Assembly (NCBI GenBank): GCA_029077775.1
Contig: JAQNCU010000055.1
Location: forward strand, 1 to 11,962
Direction: 5' to 3'
Length of the DNA: 11,962 nucleotides
Origin: Acidocella sp.
Lineage (GTDB): Bacteria > Pseudomonadota > Alphaproteobacteria > Acetobacterales > Acetobacteraceae
The notes under the pieces are model-generated. The model did not search any database. It worked only from the letters and a program-made list of their open reading frames with translations, and was not told the origin of the DNA. The translations under genes were made by a program, and so were the position numbers. Positions 1 to 7,034 of the stretch are shown here, piece after piece; position 1 is the first letter of the stretch; every line of letters begins with the position of its first letter.

Positions 1-1878
1 GTCGTTGACCTCCTGCGGGGCGGTGACATTGCCGAGCGATTTGGACATTGTCCGCCCGTTTTCATCGAGCACGAAGCCATCGGTGACGATCGCCTTGAAA
101 GGTGCCACGCCGCGCGTGCCGATGGATTCCAGCAGCGATGCCTGGAACCAGCCGCGATGCTGGTCGGAGCCTTCGAGGTATAAATCCGCCGGGGTCGGCA
201 ACCCGCGCGCCTCCAAAACAAAAGCATGGGTGGAGCCGGATTCGAACCAGACATCGACAATGTCGAACACCTGTTCGTAATCATCCAGATTATATGCCTC
301 GCCGAGGAAATCCTGGCCCGGGCGGGCATACCAGGCATCGGCCCCCTCGCGGGTGAAAATGTCCACGATCCGCGCCATCACCGCGGCATCGCGCAGCGGC
401 TCATGCGTGGTTTTATCCACGAACACCGCAATTGGCACGCCCCAGGCACGCTGGCGGGAGATGCACCAATCCGGGCGGGATTCGACCATCGCGCGGATGC
501 GGTTGCGGCCGATCTCGGGCACGAATTTTGTGCCATCGATGGCCGCGAGGGCCTTTTCACGGATTTTTTCGCTGCCATCCATGCGGATGAACCAGTTGGG
601 CGTGGCGCGGTAGATCAACGGCGCTTTGGACCGCCAGCTATGCGGGTAGGAATGGACAAATTCCTCCCGGTGCAGCAATGCGCCCGCCGCCAACAAGGCC
701 GCGCAGACAGGCTCGGCGGCCCTGTAAACGTGGATACCCGCAAACAGCGGCACCGACGGGTAATAGGTACCATCCGCCTGCACCGTATCGGGCACAGCGA
801 TACCATGGTTACGGCAGAGAAAAAAATCATCCTCGCCATGGCCGGGGGCCATATGGACAATGCCAGTGCCCGCATCGGTTGTGACAAAATCACCCAGCAT
901 CAAAGGCACGGCGAACTCATAGCCAGGGTGCTGGCCGTATAACGGATGACGATAGGTCCGCCCCGCCAGCGCCTCGCCGTTGCAGATATCGCTGACCCGG
1001 TACGCGGTGATACCGACGGCCTTCGTGAAATCCTCAACCAGCGCCTGCGCGACGATCAGCGCCTCCCCCGGTTGGGCAAGACTGTTCTCGCCGACGGCTT
1101 CGACGGTGATCGTGGCATAATCAAACGCGGCACCGACCGCGAGCCCGCGATTGCCGGGGATGGTCCAGGGCGTGGTTGTCCAGATCACGATGGCCGCATG
1201 GCCATAAGTGGCGGGGAATTTCACCCAGATCGCGGTGTCCTTCTTATCGTGATACTCCACCTCGGCCTCGGCCAGGGCGGTTTTTTCCACGGGGCTCCAC
1301 ATCACCGGGCGCAACCCCCGATACAGCGCGCCGTTGAGCAGAAACTTGCCAATCTCGCCCGCGATCGCCGCTTCTGAGGCGAAATCCATCGTCGCGTAAC
1401 GGTGCGCCCAATCCCCCGCCACGCCCAGGCGCTTGAATTCCGCCGCCTGCACATCCAGCCAGGTCTGCGCATAGTCCCGGCATTCCTTGCGGAATTCCAG
1501 AATTGGCACCTGGTCCTTGTCCTTCCCCGCCTTGCGGTACGCCTCCTCGATCTTCCATTCGATCGGCAGGCCGTGACAATCCCATCCGGGGATGTAATCG
1601 GCATCGCGCCCGGACATTTGTTGCGCGCGGTTAATGACATCCTTGTGAATTTTGTTCAGCGCGTGGCCGATATGCAGATGACCATTCGCATAAGGCGGGC
1701 CGTCATGCAGGATAAAGCGTGGCCGCCCCCTGGCGCCCGCGCGCAGCCTCTCCCACAGCCCCATCTCCGCCCAGCGGCGCAGCATTTCTGGCTCGCGCAC
1801 CGGCAGGTCACCCCGCATGGGGAAATCCGTGCGCGGCAGAAAAACGGTGGCTTTATAATCGATTTTGGTCTCGGTCAT
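1..1878 (-). CDS. ileS: Isoleucyl-tRNA synthetase, N-terminal 626 residues (3' end outside window)
   Basis: Class Ia aminoacyl-tRNA synthetase that charges tRNA-Ile with isoleucine in the cytoplasm and edits mischarged valine. The frame is open from the ATG at 1878 to the window edge, so about two thirds of a roughly 930-residue family protein is present. Visible motifs: HIGH at residues 69-72 (inside PPYANGHLHIGH), the editing-domain WTTTPWTIPGN at 233-243, HGEDD at 347-351 with the editing aspartate, and GRTMSKSLGN near the edge with TMSKS at 610-614. The first lysine of the usual KMSKS loop is threonine here. The N-terminus (MTETKIDYKATVFLPRTDFP) fits alphaproteobacterial IleRS and supports this start, although no strong Shine-Dalgarno precedes it (only GGAT about 12 bases upstream). 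It lies 92 bases downstream of ribF on the same strand, the common proteobacterial ribF-ileS order; lspA would often follow. Identity is secure; the C-terminal anticodon-binding part is not visible. Confidence 0.97.
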   Translation of the reverse strand, partial: MTETKIDYKATVFLPRTDFPMRGDLPVREPEMLRRWAEMGLWERLRAGARGRPRFILHDGPPYANGHLHIGHALNKIHKDVINRAQQMSGRDADYIPGWDCHGLPIEWKIEEAYRKAGKDKDQVPILEFRKECRDYAQTWLDVQAAEFKRLGVAGDWAHRYATMDFASEAAIAGEIGKFLLNGALYRGLRPVMWSPVEKTALAEAEVEYHDKKDTAIWVKFPATYGHAAIVIWTTTPWTIPGNRGLAVGAAFDYATITVEAVGENSLAQPGEALIVAQALVEDFTKAVGITAYRVSDICNGEALAGRTYRHPLYGQHPGYEFAVPLMLGDFVTTDAGTGIVHMAPGHGEDDFFLCRNHGIAVPDTVQADGTYYPSVPLFAGIHVYRAAEPVCAALLAAGALLHREEFVHSYPHSWRSKAPLIYRATPNWFIRMDGSEKIREKALAAIDGTKFVPEIGRNRIRAMVESRPDWCISRQRAWGVPIAVFVDKTTHEPLRDAAVMARIVDIFTREGADAWYARPGQDFLGEAYNLDDYEQVFDIVDVWFESGSTHAFVLEARGLPTPADLYLEGSDQHRGWFQASLLESIGTRGVAPFKAIVTDGFVLDENGRTMSKSLGNVTAPQEVND

Positions 1879-1970
1879 GATAAACTATCCGACAATGGTG
1901 GGGCGCGAAACCCTGTCAGACGACAGGTGGCGAGGTAATTCGCGAATAATCTATGCCGGTCATGCACGGT
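1879..1970 (-). other. ribF-ileS spacer with small hairpin
   Basis: The 92-base gap contains CCTGTC-AGAC-GACAGG (1912-1927), a 6-bp stem with a 4-base loop, and the palindrome ATTCGCGAAT (1938-1947). No U-run follows the stem in the minus direction, so it does not look like a terminator; ribF and ileS may be co-transcribed. I see no clear promoter or T-box. Confidence 0.3.
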
Positions 1971-2936
1971 TTATGCGGTTCGGGGCGGCGTGCCGTCAAG
2001 CGCGGGGGCCGGATCAGCGAGGACCAAACGGGCGGCGACGGCATCCTGCACAATCTGCGCCTTCAAAGCGTCGAAATCAGCGAATTTCTGCTCAGCGCGC
2101 AGGAAATGATGCAGGTTGATGGTCAATTCCTGGCCGTACAAATCCCCGTCATACTCGAATAAATGCGCCTCCAGCCGGGATTGTGTGCCCCCCACGGTCG
2201 GGCGTTGGCCGATATTGGCGACACCTTTGACAACCTCGCCGCCGGGCCGCCGGGCCGTAATGGCGTACACGCCGCGCGCAGGTTCCAGATGCGCACCCAG
2301 CATGATATTCGCCGTGGGAAAGCCGATGGTGCGCCCCCGCGCATCGCCATGCACCACCTCGCCACGGATCGCATGCGGACGGCCAAGCAGCATCGCGGCG
2401 CGCTCCGGGTAGCCATCCTGCAACAACCGCCTGATGCGGGTGGAGGATATCGGCCCCTGTGCATCCGCCACCGGCGGCACCACGGAAAGACCCATCGCTG
2501 AAGCCTCCGCCTCGGCTGCCAGCAGGGTTAAATCCCCGCTGCGGCGATAGCCGAACGCAAAATCCGCGCCACAGGCCAGATGCGCGGCGCGCAGGCCATC
2601 CTTCAGCACGTCAGCGCAGAATTGCGCGCCACTCAAATGCGAGAATGCTTCATTGAACGGCAATTCATAAAGGATTTCAACGCCCAGCGCCATCAGTGAA
2701 GCCGCCCGCTCGGCTGCCAGCGTGAGCCGAAAGGGTGGGTCCTGTGGGCGGAAAAACGCGCGCGGGTGCGGCTCGAATGTCAGCACCGCCAACTTCGCGT
2801 CTGGTCTGGCGGCGTGGGCGGCGCGCAGCACGGCGGCATGGCCGAGATGCACGCCATCAAAATTACCAAGTGCCACGGTCGCACCCATCGCCGCTTCCGG
2901 CAGCCCCCGCCAGTCATGGAAAATCTTCATGCACAT
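1971..2936 (-). CDS. ribF: Bifunctional riboflavin kinase / FAD synthetase
   Basis: Makes FMN from riboflavin and ATP, then FAD from FMN and ATP, in the cytoplasm. The full 321-residue length is usual for the family. The N-terminal nucleotidyltransferase (FMN adenylyltransferase) domain shows GNFDGVHLGH at residues 24-33, with HLGH as the nucleotide-binding motif, and SSTRIR at 164-169. The C-terminal flavokinase domain starts near 185 (GRPHAIRGEVVHGDARGRT) and has the PTAN motif at 207-210 and a likely catalytic Glu256 in SRLEAHLFEYDG. Two ATGs lie close together, at 2936 and 2930 (MCMKIF); the second, giving MKIFHDWRGLP, resembles the usual family start, and neither has a clear Shine-Dalgarno. 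A small hairpin (CCAA-CGC-TTGG core, 2943-2958) sits directly upstream. It precedes ileS on the same strand and is divergent from the DUF2125-like gene. No FMN riboswitch is seen. Confidence 0.97.
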   Translation of the reverse strand: MCMKIFHDWRGLPEAAMGATVALGNFDGVHLGHAAVLRAAHAARPDAKLAVLTFEPHPRAFFRPQDPPFRLTLAAERAASLMALGVEILYELPFNEAFSHLSGAQFCADVLKDGLRAAHLACGADFAFGYRRSGDLTLLAAEAEASAMGLSVVPPVADAQGPISSTRIRRLLQDGYPERAAMLLGRPHAIRGEVVHGDARGRTIGFPTANIMLGAHLEPARGVYAITARRPGGEVVKGVANIGQRPTVGGTQSRLEAHLFEYDGDLYGQELTINLHHFLRAEQKFADFDALKAQIVQDAVAARLVLADPAPALDGTPPRTA

Positions 2937-3012
2937 AGCAAAGGCCCAACGCTTGGCCGATGGTCAAGGGTCAGGCAGACTGATCCGGTGCGACAAAGAG
3001 AGGGTCTCGGCA

Positions 3013-4206
3013 ATGCGGGGTGTTTTGCGGTCTGTCTTGGGGGCGTTGCTGTTGGTTGTGGTGGTCTGGCTGGGGGTCTGGTGGTGGGCCGAGGGCCAGA
3101 TGGCGGCTGGCATCACCGCCTGGGCCAGCCAAACCGGCAACAGCGCCGGTGAGGCCATCAGCTATGACCGGATCAGCCGGGGCACCTCACCGCTCGCCGC
3201 CACCGTCACGCTCACCAATCTGCGCGTGGCGCTGCAACCCGATGCCAGCGCGCAGCCTGTCCAGATCGTACTGCCCACGGTTTTGCTGCGCATCGACGCC
3301 TTCCACCCGTTCCTGCTGCGTGTGGAGTGGCCGAGCCGGATCAATGTCAACACAGCCCGCGCCGACATCGCGATAACGTCGGGCCAGCTTGAGACGACCG
3401 AGGCGATCGACCCGCATGAGTTGTTCACACGTCAGCCATACCCGTTCAAAAATACGGTGATCAGCGGACATGACATCGACGCTTTGGCCAGTGGCGGCAG
3501 CCTGCTGATCCTGCACATCGATAGCCTCGCGGCCCAGGCCAGCTTCAACCGTGATGCCAAAGCCACGGATGTCGCCTATCAGTTTACCAGCGCGATCAAC
3601 GGCATCGCGCTCTCACCGCTGCTCACGCGCCTCGCCTCGATCCCGTTCGATGGCAAAATCTCTGAACTCGGGCTCTCGGCGAACATCTCCGGCCCGGTGC
3701 CCGCCAATTTCACGGCGCTGACCGACCAGATCAAAGCCCTTGCCCCGAATGACGATGCCGGGCGCAACAAATTAATGGTGCAGGCTGTGCATGACTGGGC
3801 CGCCGCCGGGGGCAATGCCACGTCCAGCTTCAGCCTCGTCCTCGGGCCCAGCACGTTGAATGCCAAAGCCGCCGTGGCCTTCAACGCCCAGGCCCAGCCC
3901 TCTGGCACCGCTGACATCACCGCCGACCATCTTGATGAAGTCTCGGCCGCCATCACCAACGCATACCCGCAAACCCAAAACGCCGCCAATGAGATCGAGG
4001 CGCATCTCTCGCCCTATCTCACCAGCAGCGATGCGGGCGGGCAAACGCTCACCATGCATGTCATCTATAGCAAAAACACCGTGAGCATTAACGGCCAGAC
4101 CGTGGTCCCGCTGCCGCCGCTCGACTGGAACACACTGGAAAACCCGCCCCCGCCCGTGGCCGCACCGGCGAGCGCACCGGGCGATGGCTCGGGTGCGGCG
4201 CTCTGA
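3013..4206 (+). CDS. DUF2125-like envelope protein, single N-terminal membrane anchor
   Basis: Predicted 397-residue protein of unknown function. The frame is open further upstream, but the ATG at 3013 is preceded by GAGAGGG with an 8-base gap, and begins an N-terminal basic-hydrophobic segment (MRGVLRSVLGALLLVVVVWLG) of signal-anchor type; the upstream extension would overlap ribF and lacks this logic. The rest looks extracytoplasmic: beta-rich stretches such as VTLTNLRVAL and VQIVLPTVLLRIDAF, and no further membrane segments. The C-terminus is a Pro/Ala-rich low-complexity tail of about 25 residues, after a VSINGQTVVPLPPLDW segment. The overall plan (anchor, tryptophan-rich start, beta-rich body, ending in a 'ING..V.PLP' block) fits alphaproteobacterial DUF2125 proteins; this assignment is from memory of the family and moderately sure. 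It is divergent from ribF (76 bases between starts) and ends 3 bases from the stop of the convergent binding-protein gene, so it appears monocistronic. Confidence 0.68.
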   Translation: MRGVLRSVLGALLLVVVVWLGVWWWAEGQMAAGITAWASQTGNSAGEAISYDRISRGTSPLAATVTLTNLRVALQPDASAQPVQIVLPTVLLRIDAFHPFLLRVEWPSRINVNTARADIAITSGQLETTEAIDPHELFTRQPYPFKNTVISGHDIDALASGGSLLILHIDSLAAQASFNRDAKATDVAYQFTSAINGIALSPLLTRLASIPFDGKISELGLSANISGPVPANFTALTDQIKALAPNDDAGRNKLMVQAVHDWAAAGGNATSSFSLVLGPSTLNAKAAVAFNAQAQPSGTADITADHLDEVSAAITNAYPQTQNAANEIEAHLSPYLTSSDAGGQTLTMHVIYSKNTVSINGQTVVPLPPLDWNTLENPPPPVAAPASAPGDGSGAAL

Positions 4207-4209
4207 TCA

Positions 4210-5166
4210 TCACGCCATAATCTGCACGGCGTAATGATCGAGCGGCAGATTTTGCTTGATCAGCCCGGATTGCCGCATGAAGTCACGGTATCTGACATAT
4301 CGTGTGACATCGAGATGCGCCGGATCCGGCGCGAAATAACCGGGCAAGGCCGCCCAGGAGGCGCGGTCGAGCCTGTCGTTCAGGGTTGGATGATCCGCCA
4401 CGAACCGTGCCAGCACGGCATCGGAATGGGCGTGCAGATACGTCACCCCTTCGCGCAGTGCGGCGAGGAATTTCGGTAATGCCGGGTTGGCCAGGCCGTT
4501 GGCGTTGCTGAGAATGATCAGCTCGTCAGACGGTGGCACGCCATAATCCTCGGGCAGAAACACCACCGGATGCAGCCCGGCCTGGGCAAGCTGGATATCC
4601 TCATAGGTCCGGTACGTGCCGATCACGGCATCCACCTCATGGCTCATCAGAGATGTGACCAGCGCGAAATTGACGTTCACCAGCGTTACATCAGTCAGGC
4701 TGAGCCCGACCGATTTGAGCATGGTGGCGATCTGCACGGTTTCCATCCCCGCCACCGAATAGCCAATTTTCCGGCCCTTCAAATCCTTCAGGCTTTTCAC
4801 GCCGGAGGCGGCAAGCGCGGTCAGCGTGTTCAGCGGTTTGTCGATCAACGTGCCTGTGCGGCGCACCGGCAGCCCGGCATCCACCAGCAAATAAAGCTGC
4901 GCCTGATAGCTGAGCGCGGCATCGGCCTTTCCTGCGGCGAGCAAGCGGGGCGGCAAATCGGGGTCGGTGGGTGCGATCATCGTCACGTCCAGCCCGGCAC
5001 GGTCGAAGGCGCCGCTATATTGGGCCGCGAACAAGGGCGCGTGGTCAGGGTTCACGAACCAATCCAGCAACAAGGTGAATTTGGCTTTGGGGGGGCCGGC
5101 GGCTGCGGTGCCGCAAGCGGTCAATACCAAGGCGTTTGATAGTAAGGTACGGCGGCGCAGTTTCAT
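4210..5166 (-). CDS. thiY: ABC transporter substrate-binding lipoprotein, ThiY/NMT1-THI5 type (thiamine precursor uptake)
   Basis: Predicted extracytoplasmic receptor for a thiamine pyrimidine precursor such as HMP or formyl-aminopyrimidine. The 318-residue protein begins with MKLRRRTLLSNALVLTAC: an RR-x-hydrophobic pair typical of Tat signals and a lipobox LTAC with lipid-carrying Cys18. The mature start has LLLDWFVNPDHAPL (residues 32-45), the hallmark opening of ThiY/NMT1 proteins, followed by periplasmic-binding-protein features (GRKIGYSVAGMETVQ near 131-145). Its role is supported independently by the TPP riboswitch directly upstream, which gives thiamine-repressed expression. The Shine-Dalgarno GAAGGGAG (5174-5181) sits 7 bases before the ATG, inside the conserved riboswitch 3' end. 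No permease or ATPase gene is adjacent: downstream is the convergent DUF2125-like gene, upstream is ubiA. The exact ligand is inferred; an alternative is a related aromatic or sulfonate ligand, but the riboswitch argues against it. Confidence 0.93.
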   Translation of the reverse strand: MKLRRRTLLSNALVLTACGTAAAGPPKAKFTLLLDWFVNPDHAPLFAAQYSGAFDRAGLDVTMIAPTDPDLPPRLLAAGKADAALSYQAQLYLLVDAGLPVRRTGTLIDKPLNTLTALAASGVKSLKDLKGRKIGYSVAGMETVQIATMLKSVGLSLTDVTLVNVNFALVTSLMSHEVDAVIGTYRTYEDIQLAQAGLHPVVFLPEDYGVPPSDELIILSNANGLANPALPKFLAALREGVTYLHAHSDAVLARFVADHPTLNDRLDRASWAALPGYFAPDPAHLDVTRYVRYRDFMRQSGLIKQNLPLDHYAVQIMA

Positions 5167-5171
5167 GAAGC

Positions 5172-5248
5172 GGCTCCCTTCGCTGGCATTACCCAGGCAG
5201 GTTCAACGGGTATGATCTCAGCCTGCGGATTGCAGACACCCCGGTCGT
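5172..5248 (-). promoter_or_regulatory. TPP riboswitch (THI element)
   Basis: On the minus strand, all conserved THI-element blocks occur in order: GGGGTG (5242-5237), a short P3 hairpin CTGC-AATCC-GCAG, GGCTGAGA (CTGAGA at 5221-5216), ATACCCGTTGAACCTG (5213-5198), and CTGGGTAATGCCAGCG (5196-5181), whose CTGG/CCAG arms form a P5-like stem, then AAGGGA. This RNA binds thiamine pyrophosphate. The 3' conserved GCGAAGGGA contains the Shine-Dalgarno of the binding-protein gene, only 7 bases from its ATG, so ligand-stabilised folding would hide the ribosome site directly; no separate terminator hairpin fits between aptamer and start. The closing P1 stem is not obvious and looks weak. Identification is by conserved sequence and is very secure; the translational mechanism is inferred. 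Confidence 0.97.
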
Positions 5249-5256
5249 GTTGCTTG

Positions 5257-5283
5257 TGTTTATGATAATCGGCGCGGCGTCAA
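5257..5283 (-). promoter_or_regulatory. Candidate sigma-70 promoter for the TPP riboswitch transcript
   Basis: Minus strand TTGACG (5283-5278), a 15-base spacer, then TAAACA (5262-5257). A start about 7 bases downstream would be near 5250, just where the riboswitch begins, which supports the placement. The spacer is short and the -10 box is weak, so this is tentative. It lies between the ubiA stop and the aptamer. Confidence 0.35.
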
Positions 5284-5298
5284 GCGGCGCCACCGATC

Positions 5299-6201
5299 CT
5301 ATAACCGCCCGATTATGATCGCGAGGCCGATGGCCAGCCCGACCTCCCGGTTGGCCTTGAACAACGCCAGGCAACGTGCGGGGTCGTCAATATCCAGTCG
5401 GATGGTCTGCCAGACCAGCAACCCAGCCGGAACCAGCAGGCACCACAGCCCCAGCACCGCCAGATCCGCCGCCAGCATGGCGGATGCGGTGAGAATGATT
5501 GTGGCCGTGTAGCAGACCACCAGCAGGCTGCGCGTGTTATGGGCAAATAGCCGTGCGGTCGATTTCACGCCGATCAGCGCGTCATCCTCGCGGTCCTGGT
5601 GCGCGTAGATCGTGTCATACCCCAAAATCCATAAAATCGCGGCGGCGTATAGCAAAACACCGGGCAGTGTGAGCAACCGGCCCGCAGCGGCGGCGGCACC
5701 CATGGGGGCTGCCCAGCCAAACGTGATACCGAGCATGATTTGCGGCCACCACGTTACGCGCTTGGCCAAAGGGTACAGCGCCACCAGCACCAGGCTGAAA
5801 ACACCGAGCCCGCGCGCCGCCATATTCAGTTGCAACAGGATCACCAAGCCAGCCGCGCAGAGCAACACCAGGAACACCAGTGCCTCAAACGGGCGCAGCG
5901 CCCCGGAGGCCAGCGGGCGGCCGCGTGTGCGCGCCACCGCCGCATCCATTTTACGGTCCCATAAATCGTTCACCACGCACCCGGCACCGCGCATGATGAA
6001 CGCGCCCGCGAGAAACAACGCGGTCAACCGGCACCACGGCCAAACCCCAGGTGCTGAAATGCTGATCGACCACAGCCCCGGCAAAAACAGCAGCCATGCG
6101 CCGATTGGCCTGTCGAACCGCGCGAGCAGCGCATAGGGCACCAGGACTCGCGGCAGAACCCGCACCCAGCCGCCTATCTGTATATCGGTAAAGGCGTCCA
6201 T
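5299..6201 (-). CDS. ubiA: 4-hydroxybenzoate polyprenyltransferase
   Basis: Integral membrane prenyltransferase that joins the polyprenyl tail to 4-hydroxybenzoate in ubiquinone synthesis. With the ATG at 6201 the protein has 300 residues, the usual length. The first Mg-diphosphate motif is NDLWDRKMD (78-86) and the second is YDTIYAHQDREDD (195-207); about eight or nine hydrophobic segments alternate with these loops. An ATG at 6285 would add 28 residues, but the 6201 start has GAGAGGA with a 7-base gap, and the extra residues (rich in Pro, Arg and Gly) are not family-like, so the shorter form is preferred. It is divergent from rsmE (107 bases between starts) and precedes the riboswitch-controlled binding-protein gene on the same strand. 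No clear terminator follows it before that gene's promoter. A ubiquinone hydroxylase gene lies 4 kb away. Confidence 0.96.
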   Translation of the reverse strand: MDAFTDIQIGGWVRVLPRVLVPYALLARFDRPIGAWLLFLPGLWSISISAPGVWPWCRLTALFLAGAFIMRGAGCVVNDLWDRKMDAAVARTRGRPLASGALRPFEALVFLVLLCAAGLVILLQLNMAARGLGVFSLVLVALYPLAKRVTWWPQIMLGITFGWAAPMGAAAAAGRLLTLPGVLLYAAAILWILGYDTIYAHQDREDDALIGVKSTARLFAHNTRSLLVVCYTATIILTASAMLAADLAVLGLWCLLVPAGLLVWQTIRLDIDDPARCLALFKANREVGLAIGLAIIIGRL

Positions 6202-6308
6202 CCCATGTTCCTCTCGCCCCACCCATAACAAACCGCGCGGAAAACCGTGAGTCTCCTGTGGCGATGCCGGGTCGCGGCTCGGCATGATTTGGTGTAACCG
6301 CGATTGGC

Positions 6309-7022
6309 ATGAGCGCCTCCTCGATCCGTCTGTTCGTCGAATCCCCGTTGCATGAGGGTGCCATTGTCAGCCCGTCTGACGCGCAAGCGCATTACCTGAT
6401 GAATGTCATGCGCGCCGCCCCCGGCGACATATTGCGGCTGTTCAACGGTGAAGCCGGTGAATGGACGGCGGAGATTGTGAATTTGTCCCGCAAACGGGTG
6501 GCGCTGAAGGTCATCGCGCAGCAATGCGAGATGCGGCCAGAGCCTGATTGCTGGCTGTGTTTCGCCCTGCTCAAACGACAGAAAACCGATCTGGTGGTTG
6601 AAAAAGCTACGGAATTGGGGGTCTCGGTGATCCAGCCGATGATCACCGCGCGCACCCAGGCGGACCATGTGAACATGGCGCGTTTGCGCACCATCAGCGT
6701 TGAGGCGGCCGAGCAATGCGGGCGGCTGGTGGTGCCGCGCCTGCGTGCGCCGATGCCGCTCGGTCAGCTGATGACCACCTGGCCCGACCGGATTTTATAC
6801 GTGGCCGATGAGCGGCGGGACGCACCCTTGCTACGGCCAGATGCCAGCCAATTCGGGCCACGCGCGCTGATGATAGGGCCGGAGGGCGGATTTACCGATC
6901 AGGAGCTTGAAGCTGTCACCCGGACACCCCTTGTAACGCGGGTCTCGCTGGGGCAACGCATCCTGAGGGCGGAAACCGCCGTCATCGCTGGGCTCGCGCT
7001 GTTGCTTAGCGGCGACCCATAA
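6309..7022 (+). CDS. rsmE: 16S rRNA (uracil-1498-N3)-methyltransferase
   Basis: SPOUT-class enzyme that methylates N3 of U1498 in 16S rRNA using S-adenosylmethionine. The 237-residue length is normal. An N-terminal PUA-like RNA-binding part (residues 1-70, with HYLMNVMR and GEWTAEIV) precedes the knotted methyltransferase domain, seen as KRQKTDLVVEKATELGV (89-105), EAAEQCGR (132-139), IGPEGGFTDQEL (189-200) and LGQRILRAETA (214-224), the last two building the SAM-binding knot. The ATG at 6309 has no strong Shine-Dalgarno, but MSASSIRLFVE is a typical family start. An inverted repeat ATGCCG/CGGCAT (6264-6285) lies upstream in the region shared with ubiA. gshA follows after 12 bases, so the two are very likely co-transcribed. 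Confidence 0.96.
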   Translation: MSASSIRLFVESPLHEGAIVSPSDAQAHYLMNVMRAAPGDILRLFNGEAGEWTAEIVNLSRKRVALKVIAQQCEMRPEPDCWLCFALLKRQKTDLVVEKATELGVSVIQPMITARTQADHVNMARLRTISVEAAEQCGRLVVPRLRAPMPLGQLMTTWPDRILYVADERRDAPLLRPDASQFGPRALMIGPEGGFTDQELEAVTRTPLVTRVSLGQRILRAETAVIAGLALLLSGDP

Positions 7023-7034
7023 CAGGAGCAGGAT

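Noticed and set aside
226..942. Plus-strand open frame of 238 codons
   Set aside because: Lies entirely antisense to ileS, whose motifs are clear; product is rich in Arg, His and Gly with no recognisable domain. Long antisense frames are expected in GC-rich DNA.
2722..3012. Upstream 97-codon extension of the DUF2125-like gene
   Set aside because: Overlaps the start of ribF on the other strand, and the ATG at 3013 has a good Shine-Dalgarno and begins with a membrane anchor.
4570..5139. Plus-strand open frame of 189 codons
   Set aside because: Antisense to the thiamine-precursor binding protein; His/Gln/Gly-rich with no family resemblance.
6202..6285. 28-residue N-terminal extension of UbiA
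   Set aside because: The internal ATG at 6201 has a good ribosome site and gives a family-length protein; the extension is Pro/Arg-rich and not family-like.
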